A stretch of DNA of 64,000 bases, from assembly GCA_011317545.1 (NCBI GenBank), contig WUJK01000001.1, positions 2,089,001 to 2,153,000 on the forward strand. The letters run 5' to 3'. The position numbers and the translations under genes are program-made. Of this stretch, positions 1 through 11,379 are shown piece after piece. Every line of letters starts with the position of its first letter. Position 1 is the stretch's first letter. Source of the stretch: Coniella vitis (lineage: Eukaryota; Ascomycota; Sordariomycetes; Diaporthales; Schizoparmaceae). Below the pieces are notes generated by a model, which saw only the letters and a program-made list of their open reading frames with translations, did no database searches and had not been told where the DNA came from.

Positions 1-256
1 TGACAAACGCGTGCCCAGTTGGCAGTGAGGCGGGTATTAGATAAAGAAAGAGACTGGGATAGCGGGGGTACGCACAGCGTGTTCACACGGTGTTTTGCAC
101 ATAGCCGCCGCCTTTTCTTTTTCTTTTTCTTTTTCTTTATCTTTATCTTCACCAACCCACATACTGCCTACATGGGTAATCAGTCCGATTTCATTGAGCC
201 CAGGGGCTTACGCGGCTCTGCAATATATTCCTTTCGGAACCGTCCTCGTGCTGACT

Positions 257-300
<44 letters not shown>

Positions 301-1394
301 GAGAAAAGGCAACGAACGGGTTTCGAGGAATGCTTCTCTTGGAAATCCATTGGGCGGTGGCCCAGGAAGGGGGCTGCGGCTTTGATCAGTCGCACGGTCA
401 AGACGCTGGCGATATGGTGAAGGCAATCCAAGGATCATCAAAGTCCCCCCTTTTCACTTATAAGTTATAATATTTTATAAATTCTTGGGGACTCACAGAA
501 AGTCGGTAGTGCGGTACTCATGTATACAAAAGTCTCCCAATGAGCGACTTTACCAGTTGACTATTTCACATTACAGGCCACGGTCAAACTCACCACAGGT
601 CACCATTACAAACGAAAGAATTGCTTTTGAATATCCAGATCCGAAGGTGCATTGCTTAAATGAACATAGGCTATTTCCCAAAAAAGAAACTAACAAAAAC
701 GGACAACAAATTCCAAAGCCCCTCCCTAAATTTATATATCAAAATGTCAACATACAGTTGAAAGCAGAAAGTGCAAATATTATGCGCTTTTCTGTACAGG
801 TACTATTCTTTCTTCTTTTTCATTCCTCTTCTTCCTCCTCCTCCTCCAACTTCATCATCCCGCTTTTGCTTTCCCATAAACACTTGTAAAAAGCAGCGAC
901 TGACCCGCAGGCAGTAACACTTGCAAACGCCGACACCGATCGTTTGTCCGCCTGTGGGACAAACGATACAAAAAAAAATAAAGAAACACAGAGGGAAAAA
1001 AAAATGTTGATATAAAAAAAAATGAACTCTCCGTAGTGAAAGGGAGATAAGAAGTGAAGAAAAGGGATTGCTGTGATGGCTACAGAGAACCGGTGCTCGG
1101 CCGGTGTGACTTAGGCGACTTCTCCTCGACTTCGAAATTGAGAGACCAAAGATCAAAGGCCTAGGGTGCCTCTTGCTCAACGAGAGATTGAGATCTGACC
1201 TGGTCCCGTGGACGACTCCAGGGCCAGTCCCAGGAGGAAAGCCATGAATGGAGAAGACGACAGCCGACACCTTCAACGCGGTTCAAAGATCATGACGAGG
1301 GTCTTTGAGATGGCGACTTTTTTGGGGGGGGATTTCTTAAAGCACCCTCGATGGCCCAACGGCCCGATGACCTTGGGCGCGGCCCGCGGTCTCT
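1..1394. other. Intergenic, simple-sequence rich
   Basis: I see no supportable gene here. Pyrimidine-rich TTTTTC repeats lie near 113-150 and a perfect GAT trinucleotide run near 259-298. Short open frames over these runs encode only poly-Asp, poly-Met or poly-Ser and are repeat artefacts. The stretch beyond 1,000 is probably 3' flank of the small secreted-peptide gene read on the minus strand. Confidence 0.5.
259..298. repeat. (GAT)n microsatellite
   Basis: About 13 perfect tandem GAT units. No gene can be assigned over it; a polymorphic marker at most. Confidence 0.9.
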
Positions 1395-1538
1395 TTAGAC
1401 GCGGGGAATGGCGCGGAAGTGCAGCTCGTGAGCGCCCTGGCGGTGAGGGACGATGCCATGGACGCGCTGCTCAATGGGGAGAGCAGTGGCAGCGCCCATC
1501 AGGCTGGCGGCAGCAGTGAGGAGGATGGTGAAACGCAT
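1395..1538 (-). CDS. Putative small secreted peptide, 47 aa
   Basis: A single-exon frame from ATG at 1538 to TAA at 1395. Residues 1-19 look like a classical signal peptide: Met-Arg, a hydrophobic Leu/Ala-rich core, and an Ala-Thr-Ala site before LPIEQR. The mature part would be about 28 residues, rich in His, Arg and Pro, with no Cys, so it is not a disulphide-stabilised effector. The downstream EQR and HRQ could be dibasic-like or Kex2-like processing points, but no clear KR is present. I do not recognise a family. Base composition is richer in GC than the flanks, which supports coding. A short pheromone-like or secreted peptide is possible; a chance ORF cannot be excluded because nothing but the signal sequence and codon composition supports it. 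Confidence 0.45.
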   Translation of the reverse strand: MRFTILLTAAASLMGAATALPIEQRVHGIVPHRQGAHELHFRAIPRV

Positions 1539-3269
1539 TTTGAAATGGGTGGTCGTGGTTGAGAGAATAAAGACGAGAGTCCCCTTTCGATGTTGTGGGT
1601 AGAAGTGAGAGTTGATGCGTTTGGAGGAAACGGAATCGAGTGTTTACTGGTTGGTGGTGAGTGAGTGAGTGAGAAAATTGAAGCCACATCGAGGCAGTCG
1701 ACGAGACTTATTTGTATGAGTGGATTGAACAATATTGCTCAATCAAAAAGAAAAACACAAAATGTCTATTCTCGACGTTCTGCTTGAAAAGGTATGGGCT
1801 GCTTGGCTGGCCTCACGCGGCCTTACTGTTTGTTCCTGCCAGCCTCGTGGCGCTTGCGCTCTTGTCAAGATCCTTTACGGGCCAAAGTGAAACAGAGGCA
1901 CGTGTAACTGAGGAAATGTAGGAACGCCACGTTGAACACACGATCCGAAAATGGAATAAGGCTGTCAGCTTGCAAGGCCAGATGGGATCTTTGCTTGGGG
2001 TGGAAGGATGGACAGGGCAGCGGGGGCGGCCATAACGTGCTTTCTCTGCTTGTTCTTAATCCCCCCCTTTCGACCTCGATACATTCTCTTGTGCGTGTTA
2101 ATAGGCATGGTCGACAGACCTGTCCAACAGGGCCATTTGGTGAGACGACGGGCCACCCAACTGAGCACCTATGTATAGATTAGCGGTGTTGGGCTCCACA
2201 GCTGTCCCTTTGCACGGCCACAGGATGTCAGCTTATGATATGTGCAAGCACATATTTGAGGTTCGTCCCTCGGTAGACTCGGTACGGTAAACGTAGGATT
2301 CGCTTGGGTGGGCAATTGGCCCAAGTCGCCTGTGCGCAAGAGTAAGCACTACTTGCATTTTTAGAAAAACAAAAGCGTGGAGTTGGTACCACGACAAGAT
2401 ACAAACAATTCTATGCAAAGCATTCGTGAATCTCAGGGCAAATTATAAGGGTTGGTGCTGCAGAGTGATTTTCTTCCAAATCCATACTAAGTGAACGAGC
2501 ATACGAGTCTGCTGCGGATGGATACATAACAAGCAGTCTACAAAAATACAGGTAATTAAGTCTTGTTCCTAGCTCGCAACATTTTTCTTTAATGCTTTGA
2601 ATGTGAAATCATCAATGCTTGTGTAGCGTCTTTGATCTCCAACGCCTATTAGTTTCTCTTGATGCACACATATCAAATACCGTTCTTGCTTCCCGTCCTT
2701 GACACAAAATCGTACAATTTTCTGGCCGGACACCAATCTGCTATTCATTGATAGGTATACTGTCAGGCCATTCGCTGGTGTGGAAATGGCCGGCTTCGAG
2801 GTGACCTCAGGGAACAGCGGCGCAACTAAATTCGCATTTCCAAAGGAAATGAACAAATAAACAACCTTTTCTTATTTTTGCATGCCCGCTATTTTTATTT
2901 CAAACAGTGAGGTCTCGAAAGCTAAAAAGTCGTTTCATGAAACACAAAAACGCTCTGGTGTTGTTAAGGACAATTGTCGCGCTTCATGATAATCTATTCT
3001 GCCCCATATGCCGGGCTCAATCCACAGAGGCTGGTGGGAAGGTTGCTCTACAGTGTCTCAATGCACATGCACATGTAATGAATGGCTTTCAATGCATGAG
3101 CAGTATATAGTATATAATGATATGTAAATCGTGGTGCTTATTAATCCTTGCAAGTGCAAGGCATTGGGGATGTGTCGCAAGCCCTACAGAATCCAAGAAG
3201 CAAACGGTTAGTTGACGGAAGAATATTGAAGGGTATATAATTATTGTATTTGTGCTTCTCTACAACCAA
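1539..3269. other. Gene-poor interval
   Basis: No recognisable gene. One minus-strand frame (2569-2856) reads like protein, but its only ATG gives 59 residues, its upstream frame is closed, and it matches no family I know. It may be a lone exon or chance. The rest is AT-rich upstream flank of the tRNA. Confidence 0.4.
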
Positions 3270-3371
3270 GGCAGAGTAGCCAAGTGGTTACGGCGCTGGC
3301 CTGCTAATTCCAAGGAGTTATCAGAATAGCCAGTCCCTTCGGGGGCGCGTGTTCGAATCACGTCTCTGTCG
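3270..3371 (+). tRNA. tRNA-Ser(GCU) with intron
   Basis: The acceptor stem GGCAGAG (3270-3276) pairs with CTCTGTC (3364-3370), with one G-U pair. The anticodon stem is CTGGC/GCCAG and the anticodon GCT is followed by A37. Between positions 37 and 38 lies an intron of about 21 nt, where nuclear tRNA introns normally sit. The variable arm is long (TCCC-TTCG-GGGG), as in class II serine tRNAs, and the T-loop is TTCGAAT. No CCA is encoded. A T-rich tract follows and could serve as the RNA polymerase III terminator. It decodes AGC/AGU. Confidence 0.93.
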
Positions 3372-3837
3372 TATTTTTTCCACCTTTTTTTGTTCGGATC
3401 ACATCTCTTGCTGTATTTTTACTTTCTTCTTCTTTTCCTCATCTTCGTTTTGATGTTTTATACCAACTCTTAATTGAGCCTTGATACGAAAGTAGTTATT
3501 GGAATAGTGGAAGATACTCCTGGACATAGAGAACTCAGACGCGCCCGTGTCGTCGACCTATCATATCACCGCGGGGAACAATATTAATGCAGCGTTCTTA
3601 CTACTTGGGTCGCTTGCATTTCTTTGCTTTTCTCTTATTTGTATATGGAGGAGGGCTTTTGTTTCGAGGGTCAACAGATTGATGAACCCAACATAAATCA
3701 GATTATATTTTCTTGAATCAAGCTCTAATTGAAACGGTAATTATTGTTTTTCAATCTTTGAGAACCCGGCAGTATTCTTGCGTGATTGATGATTGACTCA
3801 GTCAGCCAGGCGGTGCTGCTTGGAATTCTTATATGTA
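3372..3837. other. AT-rich intergenic
   Basis: No gene seen. It starts with T-runs consistent with pol III termination and forms the 3' flank of the ankyrin gene. Confidence 0.5.
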
Positions 3838-4972
3838 TTATGGACTTTCTAACAAACCGACAATCTCCTCATGTCCACACTTTCTGGCTATATCGACAGG
3901 GCTTAATGACTGTCCATTCATAGGCTTCATGGCAGACCAGCCCGGGAGGCTCTTATCTGCACCTCTCTCGATCAGCAATCTGACCAGGTCTGTGTTGCCG
4001 CTGCTGATCGCAAGATGAAGAGCATTTTGTCTTCCCCAGACCATCTGACCAATCGATCCTGGCCACCAAGTCTCTTCATAAAGTGAATTATAGTTCTGGC
4101 CATAGTATGCATCGATCGCAGCACCATGATCCAAAAGAAACCTTACAGTCTCCAGGCATTGCAGCTCGTTATTGCCGAGACAGGCATGAGCAACGAGGTT
4201 TTGACCCTAAACGAGGTCTCCGTGTTCAGTCAGGAGTTGCAGTACGTCCAGTGTACCATAACGTGCTGCTAGATGCATGACTGTCTGTCCTTCCAGGCTA
4301 GAGGCGTTCGGATCCGCTCCTTTGGATAGAAGCCACCCGACAAACTCCCTATCATCTAGGGCCAAACTGTTGACAGGTCAGTTACTGCATTGTTGCAAGG
4401 GTACCAGCAAATGCTCTATGTGCAGTGCTTCAGGAGTCAGGTCCAGGAAGAACCAACCTCATAACTGGCGGCACGCCGTCCTCTATCGGCTCGTGGATAT
4501 CCAAGCCAAAGTCCACGAGCAGCCGAAGACAACCGTAGTCTTTCGTCTGACGCCCCTTCACACCTGCACTACGGGCCGCTTTCGCTGTTGGCCGCAACCC
4601 CTTGATGAGCAAGAATCGCAACACGTCCTGGTTGTTATGCTTGCATGCGGATTCGATCGCATTGGTATCGCTGAACCAGGCCAACACATTGGCTTGTAGG
4701 CGGCCCACCGAATCCTCGCACTTCGCCATGAAGCCTTGGACATCGGCTACTGGCGGGTCTCTGGCACAGAGCTTGTCCAGCTCTGAGGCCGCGCCATGTA
4801 AAGCTGCTTTGCGCTCTGATCTCGACTCTGAGTCCGGTGCGTTCGTTTGGCTCACGTCGCTGTTTCCGTCCTCAGCATCATGCTCAACAACTGTGTAGGC
4901 ATTTGGTTCGCGCCATGCAGGCTGCTCCCAGCGTGGATCGGAAGGCTCTGAAGCAAACTGGGCCAGATCCAT
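3838..4972 (-). pseudogene. Ankyrin-repeat protein gene with a premature stop
   Basis: Two exons, 4972-4458 and 4366-3838, separated by a 91-bp intron (GTTGGT...CAACAG) that keeps frame, give 348 codons. The C-terminal half holds several ankyrin repeats: motifs such as FVGWLLSKGADPNA, TVMHLAARYGTLDVLQLL and NALHLAISSGNTDLVRLLIERGAD follow the helix-turn-helix pattern. An in-frame TAG at 4209-4207 interrupts a repeat; the repeat pattern continues unbroken on both sides, so the ancestral codon was probably CAG. CAG to TAG is a CpA-to-TpA change, the RIP signature, and the Copia LTR starts only 143 bp upstream of the ATG. An alternative is that a short intron ending in TTTAG removes the stop, but that would cut conserved repeat sequence. 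The start could also lie further upstream in sequence disrupted by the element. Ankyrin proteins bind other proteins; partner unknown. Confidence 0.7.
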
Positions 4973-5115
4973 ATTAAGAAAGGAGTGTAGAGATGGAAGT
5001 ATCGATTTGGCTCTGTATGGCTCCAGGCTAAGTTCTGGGACTGTACGAACTCCTACAATAAATAGACCCGAAAGCTCGCACGGACCAGGCATGTCTGTCA
5101 GACTATATACTATAG

Positions 5116-5329
5116 TAAGAAAATAAGGTGTGCACAAAGCTTAGTCATCAGCTGAAACAGGCGAAACAAAAGAGAGGTTAAAAGAGTGTATATATTCTAT
5201 ATATCTAGCTGTAAAAAGAGCTATTATTCGAATATTTGAGTATCGCCGAAGCCATTATTCTACTTATATAAAACCCATTGTTAGGCTAATATAATGGCTT
5301 TCGGGTTAGGGTTAAATGCTACTTTTACA
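5116..5329 (-). repeat. Copia 3' LTR
   Basis: 214 bp, the partner of 20669-20882. It begins TAAGAAAAT (ancestrally TG, after a RIP-type change) and ends ACA on the plus strand. It still has several CpA/TpG sites that the inner part of the partner has lost, so it was mutated less. Confidence 0.88.
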
Positions 5330-5695
5330 CACCCCCCAACTGGTAAGGATATCGCTAGTTGCACTAGTAGCAGCCTAGCACACACTTTAATATATATTCG
5401 ACGCGTTTTACTAGTTTAAGATTCCTTCTCTTTCTTATTTAGACTAACTTAAACTTATAAACTATAAATTAAATATAATTATTATTTAATATACCTAATT
5501 ATATACTAATTAACGCTCTAACCCGTAAATCCAGCGATATAGGTATAGATTATTCTATAAATAACGATCCTAATATCCCGATTCGCCCTTTTTTATCCTT
5601 TAATAACGTTCTTAGTTATAATACTATTTCCGCGCCTAACGAGGTCGAAGAGGTACCTAGCTCCGAATTTAATAGTTTAATAAACGGAATCTACC

Positions 5696-6152
5696 TGTAA
5701 TAATCCTTGCCTGAATCCCGGATTCTGGAAGTACCTATGAATTGTATATTAGCAGGATGGGGAAGTATTACCTTTAAGTCTTCGTACGTTGTCGAGCAAT
5801 ATTAAGTGTCATAAGAGATCAAGAGGGATTACCCTATTATATAAAATAATACTTAGATTTACAACTAAAGACTATAAGGAAAACTATCTAATAGCTAGGA
5901 AATCTATTATCCTTATATCCTTCCGTTATTCTATTTATTAATACGTAGCCTATCTAAGCCTATTAATGCCTATAGTTGCCTATTAACTATCCGATAGGTA
6001 ATAGTAATCTCTTATAGGCTTTACCCTACCCTTAATTATATTATCCGTATTCCTTATATAAGAGATCCCTATCGGTCTATTAAGGTTCCGATTTGCTAGT
6101 ATATAGTTACGCTAGCCTATTCCTATAACCTATATATTTATAGGTTATAATA
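5696..6152 (-). repeat. Gypsy 3' LTR
   Basis: 457 bp, heavily mutated towards TpA along its whole length. It is the partner of 12859-13315. Confidence 0.92.
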
Positions 6153-6469
6153 TTATCTCCCTTCTATCGGTCTTTATCCCTAAAGACCTATAGTATTTCC
6201 GTAAATAGTCCTACCTAATATTCTTACTTCGGATTATACCTTCCTAATTCGTTATATCTTCTAGGATTATAAAATCGCGTACTACGAATCCGTCCTTATC
6301 TTTATCTAAGAAGCGTATTACTACTTTAAATCGTTTTATATATATCGAAACCTAAGGTTACAAAATTATACCTTATTCGTTATGCCTAGAGGAGGGGTTA
6401 GTATATAAGATAGTTAATAGTATAAAAAGTTATACGTAATATACTAAACGAAATCGTTCTTATAATACG

Positions 6470-6919
6470 TTACGAGTACTAGTATCCTCGTATAAGTAGT
6501 TTTTCTTAGTGGTTCTTACTATACTAGTATTAATTCTTTCCTTAGTATCTAAGATTAATAACGAGTTAATACGTTTAGATAGTCGTAAGTTAGAGGAAGA
6601 GGAGCGTCTGCTTAAGCGTTAGAGGGAACTTACCGATATATAAGCCCGTCTAATAGAGATTTTAGCTAGATTATCTCGTCTAAAGAAATAATAACGGTTT
6701 CTTTAGGAGAAGGGTATAAAGTTAGTAAATGCTGGTTTAGAAGAGGAGGAGTATAAGCGAGTTACCGAGGCTGTTTAAACCGTAGCTGCTAAAGAGGCCG
6801 TTTTATCTATATAGGATCCTTCGTTTAAAGGTACGGATTAGAATACGTTAGCGGCGCCTAACGCTACGATTAATTAGTCCGGATTTAACCTAGGGAGTCC
6901 GAGTATAGGTAGCTCTTAA
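6470..6919 (+). pseudogene. Antisense ORF carried by the Gypsy element
   Basis: On the strand opposite to pol, between the chromodomain end and the 3' LTR, a plus-strand frame reads through with only RIP-type TAG/TAA codons. It has an N-terminal hydrophobic or Pro/Ser-rich part, then a strongly charged coiled-coil segment (LEEEERLLKR, ARLSRLKKQQRFLQ, GLEEEEYKRV), and ends near 6919. I know the coiled-coil pattern as a recurrent hypothetical protein in ascomycete genomes, but I have no function for it. The left end of the frame is approximate because stops obscure the start. Confidence 0.6.
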
Positions 6920-6970
6920 TAAGGGGTCTGGTTATTCCTATAGATAGTTATTATAGTTAGAGATACGAAT

Positions 6971-7042
6971 AGTCTTATAGCTTAGTAGTTAGAGCTCCTA
7001 GTTTCTTATTAGGAGGTCCGGGGTTCGATTCCCTATAATACC
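6971..7042 (+). pseudogene. tRNA-like sequence, RIP-degraded, inside the Gypsy element
   Basis: 72 nt with tRNA layout: the D-arm GCT...AGC, an anticodon arm CCTAG/TTAGG or a shifted form of it, and a T-arm GGGG-TTCGATT-CCCT. The acceptor ends AGTCTTA/TAATACC pair at five of seven positions. The anticodon reads CTT or TCT depending on loop phasing, and the RIP-corrected form could be CTC, so the isotype is unresolved. It lies just past the chromodomain stop, antisense to pol, and belongs to the element rather than to the flanking genome. Confidence 0.55.
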
Positions 7043-7059
7043 TTCTCTATCTAAGGCTA

Positions 7060-10000
7060 TAATAACTTTTTATTTTCGTATTCTTTAATAAGATCTAGGT
7101 ATATATTCTTTAGTAATTCCTAAGTATTTTCCGAATTATTATAGTTTTTCTATTTAATAAGGTATTATTTTCCGCGTCTGCGTTTGCGTAAGTCGAGGAT
7201 CTATTTAACTTCGTACTATGCTTGCTCTGGTTCGATAATATCTGTATCGTACGAGAGTTCTACGTCTGCTAGTGCTAGTTCCAGAAGTAAAATATAGAAG
7301 ATTAGGTATAGACGTATATATAGGATTTCGAGTTCGTAGTTAACTAGTGAAATTTGCTATATAATTTTATAGGGTCCGAGTTTTTTATAGTCGAGTTTAT
7401 TGCTGGGTCTAGTGGTTTTAATATTTTTACGGTTAAGGTAGACTTTATCTCCCTTCTATAGGATTAATCCCTTAATCCTTTTCTAATTAGCGTATTTTAT
7501 TATTTATTCTTTAACGTCCTAAAGTATACGTCGAGTATCTTCGTATAATTGCTTAATTCTTCTAGCGTATTAGTCTACTATTTCTACGTTTCTACCTAGT
7601 AGTATTTCGTAGTATACCGTAGGGTTACGTCCGTAGAGTAGGAAGAATAGTAATTTTCCTATACTTATCGTATCTATACTATTATAGGCGAATTATGCTA
7701 TAGGTAAGAGTTCGACCTAATTATTTTATTTATAGTTAACGTAGTATTATAGATACTATTCTATAATCTAATTAGTACGTTCTATTTATCCGTTTATCTA
7801 AGGATAAAATGCCGTAGATATACGTTATATCGTTCCGAGGTATTTAGTAAGTAAGATCTAGAATTTTAATGCAAATTTTCTATCTCTATCTAATATAATT
7901 TCCTAAGGTATTCCGTAGTTAGTAATAATAATACGGAGGAATATATATACGAGTTCTTCTGCGGTACTACTTTCCTTATATAGTAGGAAGTATATATACT
8001 TACTTAGTCTGCAAACTACTACTAAGATACTATCGTACTATACCTAAGTTAAGGGTTCTTATAAAAGGGGTAGCTTAGTAATAAAGTTTAGACTAATAGA
8101 TAACCAAACAGTTATAGGTATTAGTAGAGGTTATAATAGTCCGTAAGGTTTATATCGTTCTATCTTATTCCGTTTATATATATCGCAGTTATTAACGATA
8201 TCCGTAACTTATTTTTTAAGGTTCGGTAGGTTCTAATAACGTTGGATCCTTTTATAGGTTACTCTAATTCCTTAGTATCTATATACTAGTACGCTGTAGA
8301 TACTTCTAATATAGTCGTTTTATTCTAATATTATTATACTATCGAGGTTAGGTATTTCTCCTTCGATATATAGTATTACGTTAAGTTCTTTAGTAATAGA
8401 TAGTATAGTAAGGTTACCTTCCGAATCTTCCCTAAAGATTACTATAATATCCTGGTCTTTGCTATTGCTATCCTTATAGTCTAACCGTCTGCTAAGAGCG
8501 TCTGCTCGTTCGTTTTCTTTGCCTTTATAGTAGATAATTTTAAAGTCGAATTCTAATAGAAATTCGTACTATCTAACTTATCGTTTATTAAGCTGCTTTA
8601 TTAAGGTAAATACCTAAAGGTTCTTATAATCCGTATATATAAGAATTTATTATTTTACGCCGATAAGGTAGTATCGCTATTCCCTAAAGGCTTCTACTAT
8701 TACTATAAGTTCTTAATCGAGCGTTCCGTAGTTAAGTTCTAATCCGTTTAGCTTCTTACTAAAGTTGCTAACTATTCGTAATCGTCCTTTATCGTCTCGT
8801 TATCCGAGTTATCTACCGAGTATATAATCTAATATATCTATCTCGATCTCGAAAACTTTATCTTAGTCTACTTCGACTAGGATTAGTTCTAATATAACTA
8901 TATCCTTAATTATACTAAAGGCTTTCTATACCTATTCGTTCTATTTAAAGGTAGTATCCTTTTTCGTAAGTTCTATAAGTAGTATTATAATACTACTATA
9001 GTTCTTAATAAATTATCGGTAGAAGTTAGTATAGCCTAAGAAGGCTCTAACGTCCTTAACGTTCTAAGGTATAGGCTAGTCCCTAATTACCTATACTTTA
9101 TCTTTCTATATTCGTATATACCCTAGTGTAATAATATATCCGAGGTAGTTAACTTCTTAAGTATTCTAGTTATATTTAGTAGGTTTTACTAAAATCTTAT
9201 TATCTTAGAGGATTTATAGGATTATTATAATATACTTCTAGTATTCCTCGAATATCTTTAAGTAAATAAGGATATCGTTTAGGTAAGCGATTATAAAATA
9301 ATCGAGGTATTTACGTAAGATAAAGTTTATTATTTCCTAGAACGATATAGGGGCGTTAGTAAATCCGAATAGTATAATAAGGTATTCGAAATATCCGTAG
9401 CGTATTCTAAACGCTATTTTCTATTCTTCTCCGGGTTTAATACGAATATACGTATATCCTTCTTTAAGGTCGAGGGCTATAAACTATTAGGCTCCTCTAA
9501 GTTTATCCCTAAGTTCTTTAAAGAGAGGTAAGGGGTATTAATTCTTAATTATAATATCGTTAAGTTATCGATAGTTAACGTATAATCGTAGTTTGCTGTT
9601 TTTCTTTAATATAAATAGGATTAGGTATCCTGCTAGTAAATAGGATAGTCTAATATAGCCTTTCTTAAGATTTTCGTCGATATATTCTCTAAGTACTTTA
9701 AGTTTATCCTTATCTAATCCGTAGATAGGAAAGAACTTTAGTTATTCTCCTTCTTTAAGTAGGATTTCGTAGTCGTATAGGCCGTGCTCTAGTAGGCCGT
9801 TATCGAATTTTCCTTAAAATAGTTTTATAAACTTCCGATACTCTTCTAATATACCGGAGAGGTCTCTAAACGTATCTTCGTCTTATATAGTTGCTATTAT
9901 AAGGAGATATCGTTATACGTACTTAGTTCCTTCTTAAACTTATTGCGATAATATATCCTGCTATCTATAGAATCCTATTATATTATATCCTAATCTACTA

Positions 10001-10900
10001 TATCCCTTCTTTTATTAGGTATTAACTATCGCTAGATCCTTCTCTATAAGCTATCGAGGTTTATCGTATCCTAGGGTAGCTATCGTCTTAGCTCTTCTCG
10101 ATTTAGAGGTATATATAAATTCGTTTAAGCCCTTATTATCTAGGTATCGTTTAGTAATTAAATCCGATCCTACGCCTTTAATTATAACCGCTTTTTAGGT
10201 AACCGCTTTGTCCTATAAAATATAGCTATTAGTTTAATCGATTCGAGGATTTTCCTTTCTTAACTATAGTATACCTAAAATCAGTTTATATTATACGGTA
10301 TCCGTAATATCGAAGTTTATTAGCGTTATACGTCCGTAGATCGTAACTAGTAATTAATTAGATTCTATATCGATAATACCTTAGCCGTAAGCGACTTTTA
10401 TACCTTCTACGGTATTAAGTTTATAGGGTTCTATCTTCTTCTTCTAAGGTATCCGTTCTCTATTAATAACGCTTAGGGATATAAAGTTTCCTTATGCTCC
10501 GCTGTCTAGGAGTACTATATAGTATTTGCCGTTGATTCGTACTGCGATTTTTAAATATTCGTACGTCGAGCTATCTATCGCGTAGAGGGACTTTACCGTA
10601 AGTCCTAATCGCTTATTATCCCTTATAAGCGATCCTTGCCTTTTAGGTTCTATTATTCTTACTATACTCTAAGGGCTGCTATCTATACTAGGTTTTTAGC
10701 TTATTATATTCCGTATCGTATACGTACTACGGCCTATCGTTATAGGCGCGCTTAATTTTCTTCTTTCGTATAGGGAGTCTATACTCCGGGCTAACTATCT
10801 TTAAGGTTATAGTAGGTATATACTTTATCCGCTAGGTATTCTATATAATCGGCGCGCTTATAGAAGCTATAGTATATAGGTTCTGCGTATACGGGCTTTG
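7060..10900 (-). pseudogene. Gypsy pol remnant: protease, RT/RNase H, integrase, chromodomain
   Basis: Minus-strand translation shows the retropepsin box LLDSGA near 10520-10500. The RT start block is LFI-KKN-KLRL-V-YR near 9640-9560, and the RT catalytic box is AYL(D/N)DILIY near 9300-9260. An integrase C-terminal block (GDKVYLN...KLGPYKI) lies near 7460-7340. A chromodomain near 7210-7080 reads ILDLRKRRRGK-YLIK-KNY-NSENT-E. The chromodomain places it among chromoviruses, whose chromodomain directs integration to marked chromatin. Many stops make it inactive. Boundaries are approximate. Confidence 0.87.
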
Positions 10901-11379
10901 CGAGCCTTTCCCTTTATTTCTATTCGCGTATTCTATACTAATCGAGCGCTTTTTCTTACGCGTAAGGTACGTACTAGGGTATCGTGCATTAGTACTATTT
11001 TACTTATCGCGTAGTATATTCGTAGGGGGTATTATATATAAGGCTAATGCTGGCGTAATTTCCCCTTATTTTAAGTACTTTGTAATAGTCGCTGTTATCG
11101 TCGTTGTAGGCGATAATGCTATGCCCTATTTCGCGCGTAGGGAACTATTCGTTAGTTACCTTATGTTTAAAGTATTATCTGTAATTATATATAATGCAGG
11201 TAAACTATACGATCTAGTAGTATTTTTCGTAGAGGTGATTGATTCGCGCGTCTTCCTATATAAGGGGGGTTTTATCTTAATAAGATATTGTTCGGAATAG
11301 TTCTCTAAGTATAATGCTATGGATAAGGTAGTATATATCTCCTTTATTAATATCTTCGTCTATAGAGCTTTCTGATTTT

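Noticed and set aside
19..420. Frames with poly-Asp, poly-Met or poly-Ser runs
   Set aside because: They are produced by the GAT repeat and CT-rich tracts; starts are TTG or lack context.
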